64,000 bases of DNA from Paenibacillus hemerocallicola. Its GTDB lineage: Bacteria; Bacillota; Bacilli; Paenibacillales; NBRC-103111. The stretch covers positions 1-64,000 of the forward strand of contig NZ_VDCQ01000021.1 in the NCBI RefSeq assembly GCF_006265175.1, given 5' to 3'. Numbering within the stretch: the stretch's first letter is position 1; every line of letters begins with the position of its first letter. Positions 59,888-64,000 of this stretch are shown here, piece by piece. Both the position numbers and the translations under genes were made by a program. Below the pieces are notes generated by a model that saw only the letters and a program-made list of their open reading frames with translations, did not search any database and was not told the DNA's origin.

Positions 59888-60199
59888 TTATAGCGGCATT
59901 TGTTGTCGGTCGAATTGCTGGAGGAGCTCGGTGGCCCGTTCCACGTCATTCTTGTGAACGTCCAGCTTGAAGGTGGAACGGCCTCGGCTGGCCAATTCGG
60001 ATTGGGCGATGCCCATTCCTGCCGCCGCCTCGACCTTGAGCCGGCATTTGACGTCATTCGTTTTCAGGTACGCATACTTGGCTTCCAGCTCGTTCTCGCC
60101 GTCGCCGCTTCCGACGAGCAGCGTCTTCCAGCCTGCGCCGCGTAGGGCTACCCACGCAATCAGGAGAAGCACTGCCAACAGCATAATCATCCATCCCAT
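59888..60199 (-). CDS. Small membrane-anchored protein (DUF2007-like)
   Basis: A 103-residue protein with one N-terminal membrane helix (IMLLAVLLLIAWVAL) and a small alpha-beta domain (YAYLKTNDVKCRLKV ... STFKLDVHKNDVERATELLQQF). The domain resembles DUF2007, a putative signal-transducing module. The family call is weak. It is monocistronic. The function is unknown. Confidence 0.5.
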   Translation of the reverse strand: MGWMIMLLAVLLLIAWVALRGAGWKTLLVGSGDGENELEAKYAYLKTNDVKCRLKVEAAAGMGIAQSELASRGRSTFKLDVHKNDVERATELLQQFDRQQMPL

Positions 60200-60339
60200 G
60201 ATCCAACACCGCCTTCATTAAGATTGTCGGTATGAGTCTCTGGCAAGCGATTACGGTTTGCGATATAGTATTCGGTTCGTTGCGTCCGTTTCGGGGGGTA
60301 CAATTATAATTTTTTTTGAAATCCGCTAATTCCGCCTGC

Positions 60340-61128
60340 TTACGTTCTCCAAACTTTCGTTTTTTCCTTCAGGTAGGCGGACGGAGGGACGCCGGTCACC
60401 TTCTTGAACACTTTATTGAAGTAAGATTGCTCGCAAAAACCCAAGTAATCGGAAATTTCCCCGACCGTCATTTGCGAATTGATCAAAAAGTTGCACGCCG
60501 CCGCAATCCGGATTTGCTGGCTATATTCCGTAATCGTCTGCCCCGTTACTTGGCGGAAGACGGTGCTGATATAATTGGGCGTGCGCTGGACCAGCTCGGC
60601 CAATGCGGCGATGGCGATATTTTCGCGGTAATGGTTCATGATATAGTCTTGAATTTGCGTCACGATGGCGTACGATTTCGTAGGCACTTTCCGGGAATCG
60701 ACCTCGCCGTTTACGATACATAGCATTTCCAGCAGGATGCTGTGGTAGATCGTTTCATAGTAAGCCGGTTTTCTCAGCCAGTGCTGGGTTAGAAGAGAGA
60801 AGCGGTTTTTTAAATAATCTCCGTTGAACGGCTGTACGTACCGGTATTGATGGTCCCGCAGCAAGGGGATAAGGGGGTCGTCCCCCTCGAGCCGGAAATG
60901 CGCCGCGTACATATGGTGCGGATCGCGAGGCCCGTTGTGTCCCGATCTCATCGTGCCTTCCGGGACATAGACGACGTCCCCCTTATGCAGAACAAGCTCG
61001 TCGCCGTCCACCGTGTAGACGAAGGAACCGTCGGTTACGAGCAGCAGAATATGATTTTTGGTCAGGCTTGGAGGGATCGACCAGTTCGGCTCGCATCGCT
61101 CGAAATAAACGGCAATCGGTGAAATCAT
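60340..61128 (-). CDS. AraC-family regulator with cupin sensor domain
   Basis: A 262-residue regulator. The N-terminal AraC-type cupin (LLLVTDGSFVYTVDGDELVLHKGDVVYVPEGTMRSGHNGP) is followed by a double-HTH DNA-binding domain (NIAIAALAELVQRTPNYISTVFRQVTGQTITEYSQQIRIAAACNFL ... ISDYLGFCEQSYFNKVFKKVTGVPPSAYL). It is divergent from a sugar-type binding-protein gene and probably controls it in response to a carbohydrate. Confidence 0.85.
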   Translation of the reverse strand: MISPIAVYFERCEPNWSIPPSLTKNHILLLVTDGSFVYTVDGDELVLHKGDVVYVPEGTMRSGHNGPRDPHHMYAAHFRLEGDDPLIPLLRDHQYRYVQPFNGDYLKNRFSLLTQHWLRKPAYYETIYHSILLEMLCIVNGEVDSRKVPTKSYAIVTQIQDYIMNHYRENIAIAALAELVQRTPNYISTVFRQVTGQTITEYSQQIRIAAACNFLINSQMTVGEISDYLGFCEQSYFNKVFKKVTGVPPSAYLKEKTKVWRT

Positions 61129-61178
61129 GTGCAGCTCCCCCGGTATGTCAGGTTACGGCTTTCACAGCCAGTATAATC

Positions 61179-61344
61179 GTAAAAGCGCTTACCTGTCCAA
61201 CTTCCGGGATTCGACGGGGATCGTAGATTTATTCAAATAACCGTATTCATGTTCATGGAAACGCTTTCGTCAATAAGCTATGCTTAGACTGTATGTGGCC
61301 GCATACCGAACTGTCCGTTGCTCCCGAGAGGGTAAGCGTTTTCC
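61179..61344. promoter_or_regulatory. Three cre-like (CcpA) sites in the divergent promoter region
   Basis: GTAAAAGCGCTTAC (61179-61192), TGGAAACGCTTTCG (61256-61269) and GGTAAGCGTTTTCC (61331-61344) each match the Bacillus cre consensus TGWAANCGNTNWCA with two or three mismatches. They lie between the AraC regulator and the binding-protein gene, so carbon catabolite control is likely. Confidence 0.5.
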
Positions 61345-61378
61345 TTTGTTGTTCAACCACTATTGGGGGGGAGATTGT

Positions 61379-62701
61379 ATGAATATTATTCAAAAGAAAG
61401 GAAGCATGCTCTGCCTATTCGGTTTAGTAGGAGCGCTGCTGGCCGGGTGCGGGAGCTCGGCGGATACGAAGCCTTCCGCGCCTAACGCCTCGATGCCCCC
61501 GGCTCAGAATACGTCTCCTGCAACGCTGACGTTATACGTTATGGGCGGACTGACGGAGGTTTACGCCAAGCAATATATCGTCAGCCATATACAGAAGCAA
61601 ATGCCGCATATTACGATGAACATTGTTGTCGAAGGCAAAGGCACGGCCCCGCAGGAGCTGGTCACGGCCGGAACGATTCCCGACCTGATGTTTTTCCCGA
61701 ACAACCGGTTGTACGATATGAACGAATTGGGGCTGCTCGCCAATTTGGATCCGCTGGTGAAGTCGCATCAAATAGATTTGACCCGATTGGACGACGGCCT
61801 TGTCGACAGCATCCGCAAATATTCCGATAAAGGCGAGCTGCTGACGATGCCCTGGGGAACGGGCAATTACGCGCTTTACTACAACAAGGATATTTTCGAT
61901 AAGTTCGCGGTACCTTACCCGAAGGACGGCATGACCTGGGATGAAGTGTACCAGCTGGCGACGAGGCTGACCCGCATCGACGGCGGCGTGCAGTACAAAG
62001 GCTTCGACTTTGCCCCCTCGAACTATCTCGGCTACAATCAGTTGTCCGCCCCTCTAGTGGATGCGAAGACGGACAAAGCCTCGTTTAACACGGACGCATG
62101 GAAGAAGCTGTTCGAGACGTTCGGCAGGTTCGTGATGATCCCGGGCAACAATACGGCGGGCAACAATAAAGAGCTGGAGGATTTCACGAAAACCCGGACG
62201 CTGGCCATGAGAGCGGGAACGACGATGCTCCCGCAGCTGCTGGCGCTGGAAAAGGAGGGCAACCCGATCAATTTCGATCTCGTCTCGTTCCCGGCTTTCC
62301 CGGAGACGCCGAAGACGAGTCTGCAATATTTGGCCAGCACGTTCGCGATCTCGACGCAAAGCAAATACAAGGACCAGGCGATGGAGATCATTAAAATTAT
62401 GCTGTCGGACGAGGTGCAGAAGGAAGGGGCGGGCATTCTTCGGCTGACCGCCCTGAAAAGCGAGGAGGTCCGAGGCGCGACCGGAAAAGACTATCCTTCC
62501 ATTTCCGGCAAGAACATCAAGGCGCTGTACGCGAACAAACTCGCGCCGACCAAGGAGGCGACCAAGTACGACGACATCGTCCGCAAGGCGCTGCCCGCCC
62601 ATTTCAACAACTATGCTCAAGGTAAAAAGGATTTGAACACGGTGCTGCGCGAGGCGGAGGAAGAGGTCAACAAAAAGATAGCGGAACAAAAGGCGAAGTA
62701 G
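61379..62701 (+). CDS. Extracellular solute-binding lipoprotein of an ABC sugar importer
   Basis: A 440-residue family 1 solute-binding protein. The signal peptide ends at lipobox LLAG-C (about residue 24). A Ser/Pro/Asn linker and a two-lobe binding fold follow (LTLYVMGGLTEVYAKQYIVSHIQKQMPHITMNIVVEGKG ... MPWGTGNYALYYNKDIFDKFAVPYPKDGMTWDEVYQLATRLT). ATG 61379 follows a G-rich ribosome site by 6 nt. No permease or ATPase gene follows, so it is an orphan that must use membrane parts encoded elsewhere. Confidence 0.87.
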   Translation: MNIIQKKGSMLCLFGLVGALLAGCGSSADTKPSAPNASMPPAQNTSPATLTLYVMGGLTEVYAKQYIVSHIQKQMPHITMNIVVEGKGTAPQELVTAGTIPDLMFFPNNRLYDMNELGLLANLDPLVKSHQIDLTRLDDGLVDSIRKYSDKGELLTMPWGTGNYALYYNKDIFDKFAVPYPKDGMTWDEVYQLATRLTRIDGGVQYKGFDFAPSNYLGYNQLSAPLVDAKTDKASFNTDAWKKLFETFGRFVMIPGNNTAGNNKELEDFTKTRTLAMRAGTTMLPQLLALEKEGNPINFDLVSFPAFPETPKTSLQYLASTFAISTQSKYKDQAMEIIKIMLSDEVQKEGAGILRLTALKSEEVRGATGKDYPSISGKNIKALYANKLAPTKEATKYDDIVRKALPAHFNNYAQGKKDLNTVLREAEEEVNKKIAEQKAK

Positions 62702-62760
62702 TCCGTCAGATAGGCCGGGGGTCCCCGGCAATAATCGCATAGCAGATCCGATGGGATATA

Positions 62761-62789
62761 CACCGGCGTGCCGCAAGCGCCGGTGTTTT
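62761..62789 (+). terminator. Intrinsic terminator after the binding-protein gene
   Basis: A perfect 8-bp stem CACCGGCG/CGCCGGTG with a 9-nt loop is followed by TTTT. Confidence 0.8.
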
Positions 62790-62861
62790 CGTGCTGCCGA
62801 TGGTTTCCGCCGTTTGTGATACAATAGGTGGCAAAACGAAAGAGGCAAGGAGCGGACATTC

Positions 62862-63722
62862 ATGATTCGGATCGGATTGGCAGGCTGGGGCGACCACGGG
62901 GCGTTGTATCCGCCGGGGACGGGAACGCAGGACAAACTGCGGCAGTACGGCAAAACGTTCCCGATTGTGGAGGTCGACAGCTCTTTCTATGCGATACAGC
63001 CCGAGCGGAACTATGAGAAATGGGCGCAGGAGACGCCCGCATCTTTCGGCTTTATCGTAAAAGCTTACCAAGGAATGACCGGCCATCAACGGGGCAAGCC
63101 GTCGCACGAATCGACCGGTGCCATGTTCGAGGCGTTCATCGCTTCGATCCGGCCGCTGCGCGAGGCGGGCAAGCTGAAGGCGGTGCTGTTCCAATACCCG
63201 CCCTGGTTCGACTGCACGCGCCCGAACGTGGACGAGCTGCGCCGCGCGAAGGAGCGAATGGGGGAGATGCCGCTGGCGCTGGAGTTTCGCAATCAGAGCT
63301 GGTTTTCCGAAGACATGCGCGAGAGAACGCTGACGTTCATGGAGCGGGAAGGCTGGGCGCACAGCATTTGCGACGAGCCCCAGGCGGGTGCCGGGTCGGT
63401 GCCGATCGTCGACGTGCCGACGCATCCGGGGCTGACGGTCGTCCGGTTTCACGGACGCAATACGGAAGGGTGGCACAGCAGCGGAGAACCGAACTGGCGG
63501 GACGTGCGATACTTGTACCACTACAGCCGGGAGGAGCTCGCGGAATGGGCCGGGCGGCTCGTGCGCCTGCAGGAGAGAACGGAAGAAATATGCGTGCTGT
63601 TCAACAACAACTCCGGGGGAGATGCGGCAGGCAACGCGCTGGAGCTGGCCGGCATGCTCGACCTCGGTTATCCGGAGCTGCCGGAGACTCCCTTGCAGCT
63701 TGACTTATTCGACGACCTATAA
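62862..63722 (+). CDS. DUF72 family protein
   Basis: A 286-residue TIM-barrel-like DUF72 protein. The N-terminus IRIGLAGWGDHGALYPPGT, then VEVDSSFYAIQPERNYEKWAQETP, and later LALEFRNQSWF and VVRFHGRN are the family hallmarks. AAGGAG is about 9 nt from the ATG. The family is widespread but has no established biochemical activity. It is monocistronic here. Confidence 0.88.
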   Translation: MIRIGLAGWGDHGALYPPGTGTQDKLRQYGKTFPIVEVDSSFYAIQPERNYEKWAQETPASFGFIVKAYQGMTGHQRGKPSHESTGAMFEAFIASIRPLREAGKLKAVLFQYPPWFDCTRPNVDELRRAKERMGEMPLALEFRNQSWFSEDMRERTLTFMEREGWAHSICDEPQAGAGSVPIVDVPTHPGLTVVRFHGRNTEGWHSSGEPNWRDVRYLYHYSREELAEWAGRLVRLQERTEEICVLFNNNSGGDAAGNALELAGMLDLGYPELPETPLQLDLFDDL

Positions 63723-64000
63723 TTTTCATATCTAATGCATATTAATGCGTATTTACGGATTGATACTTTCGCTTTTTCGAATTAATATTGGAATTGCATA
63801 TGATTAGAATTAGATATGAGTTACTATTGAGATCCATTGCTAAAGAGGGGGGGGTTATTTTTAAGTATTGCGATTTTGATTTTAAAAATGCTATTCGGGG
63901 GACGCGCGGGCGAAATGTGCAACGACATATGCATCAGATATTGTGTACGATCTTCATTGAAAGCGTTTTATCTATGAAAATTTCGTTCATGATCACTTCG
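63723..64000. other. AT-rich gene-free end of window
   Basis: This 278-bp stretch is clearly AT-richer than its surroundings, with an oddly long G run (ggggggggg near 63850) and no gene. TGAAAGCGTTTTAT at 63958-63971 resembles a cre site with two mismatches. It is probably the upstream region of a gene beyond the window edge. Confidence 0.5.

Noticed and set aside
1-64000. CRISPR array, rRNA or tRNA genes
   Set aside because: No regularly spaced direct repeats with unique spacers and no recognisable rRNA or tRNA sequences were seen on either strand.

Overview
The window looks like a chromosomal segment of a member of the Bacillales, most likely Paenibacillaceae (Paenibacillus, Cohnella or a relative). 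The evidence is a fairly GC-rich base composition, strong Shine-Dalgarno sites, and Bacillus-type gene sets: KtrB, the YjlC-Ndh pair, YwbE, CcdC, a Bacillus-like CheY, RocD-RocF, and an Fnr with C-terminal cysteines. A GlnRS and PBSX-type tail genes are also present. I saw no rRNA, tRNA or CRISPR array.

Layout. 0-31 kb is ordinary chromosome. It holds a K+ transporter, a Rad3/DinG-type helicase, an MFS pump, the NADH dehydrogenase operon, a LysR gene next to a truncated YeiH exporter, a K+ channel, and a PadR-controlled ABC exporter. It continues with a cation symporter, a CheY, a small cluster (methyltransferase, YwbE, HEAT, DinB), a MarR-controlled heterodimeric ABC exporter, CcdC, Fnr with a consensus Fnr box, and a GAF / response regulator / PAS-kinase operon. 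50-64 kb is again ordinary: arginine catabolism (rocD, rocF), glnS, a two-component pair, a FrnE-like thiol oxidoreductase, an AraC regulator divergent from a sugar-type binding lipoprotein, and a DUF72 protein.

The centre (29.6-49.9 kb) is the notable part. It is a self-contained, apparently SOS-controlled contractile-tail module of PBSX type. It has a tail-terminator-like protein, sheath, tube, a chaperone with a -1 frameshift site, tape measure, LysM protein, hub, XkdR, XkdS, baseplate J, XkdU, fibre, XhlA-like protein, holin and GH25 lysozyme. I find no terminase, portal, protease, capsid or integrase, so it reads as a headless phage-tail-like bacteriocin (tailocin). Upstream lie an S24-like protein, an ImmA/IrrE protease, an Xre repressor and a sigma-region-4-like activator. 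Their promoters carry a 17-bp perfect palindrome inside a -35/-10 spacer and three LexA-type boxes, one inside a second promoter spacer. A 560-bp structured leader with two intrinsic terminators precedes the tail genes. Unusual parts are a tape measure with eight 38-residue repeats, a baseplate J protein with a ~150-residue carbohydrate-binding-like insertion, a fibre with repeated NNILDDG motifs, and a decayed group II intron between fibre and lysis genes.

Intergenic DNA carries its own repeats. A palindrome family built on ATAnCGGAAC-N5-GTTCCGnTAT occurs in three clusters (19.7, 55.3 and 58.1 kb). A triple ~50-nt element and a large imperfect hairpin lie between rocF and glnS.

Limits: all family assignments come from reading motifs by eye. 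No alignment, folding or database search was run.
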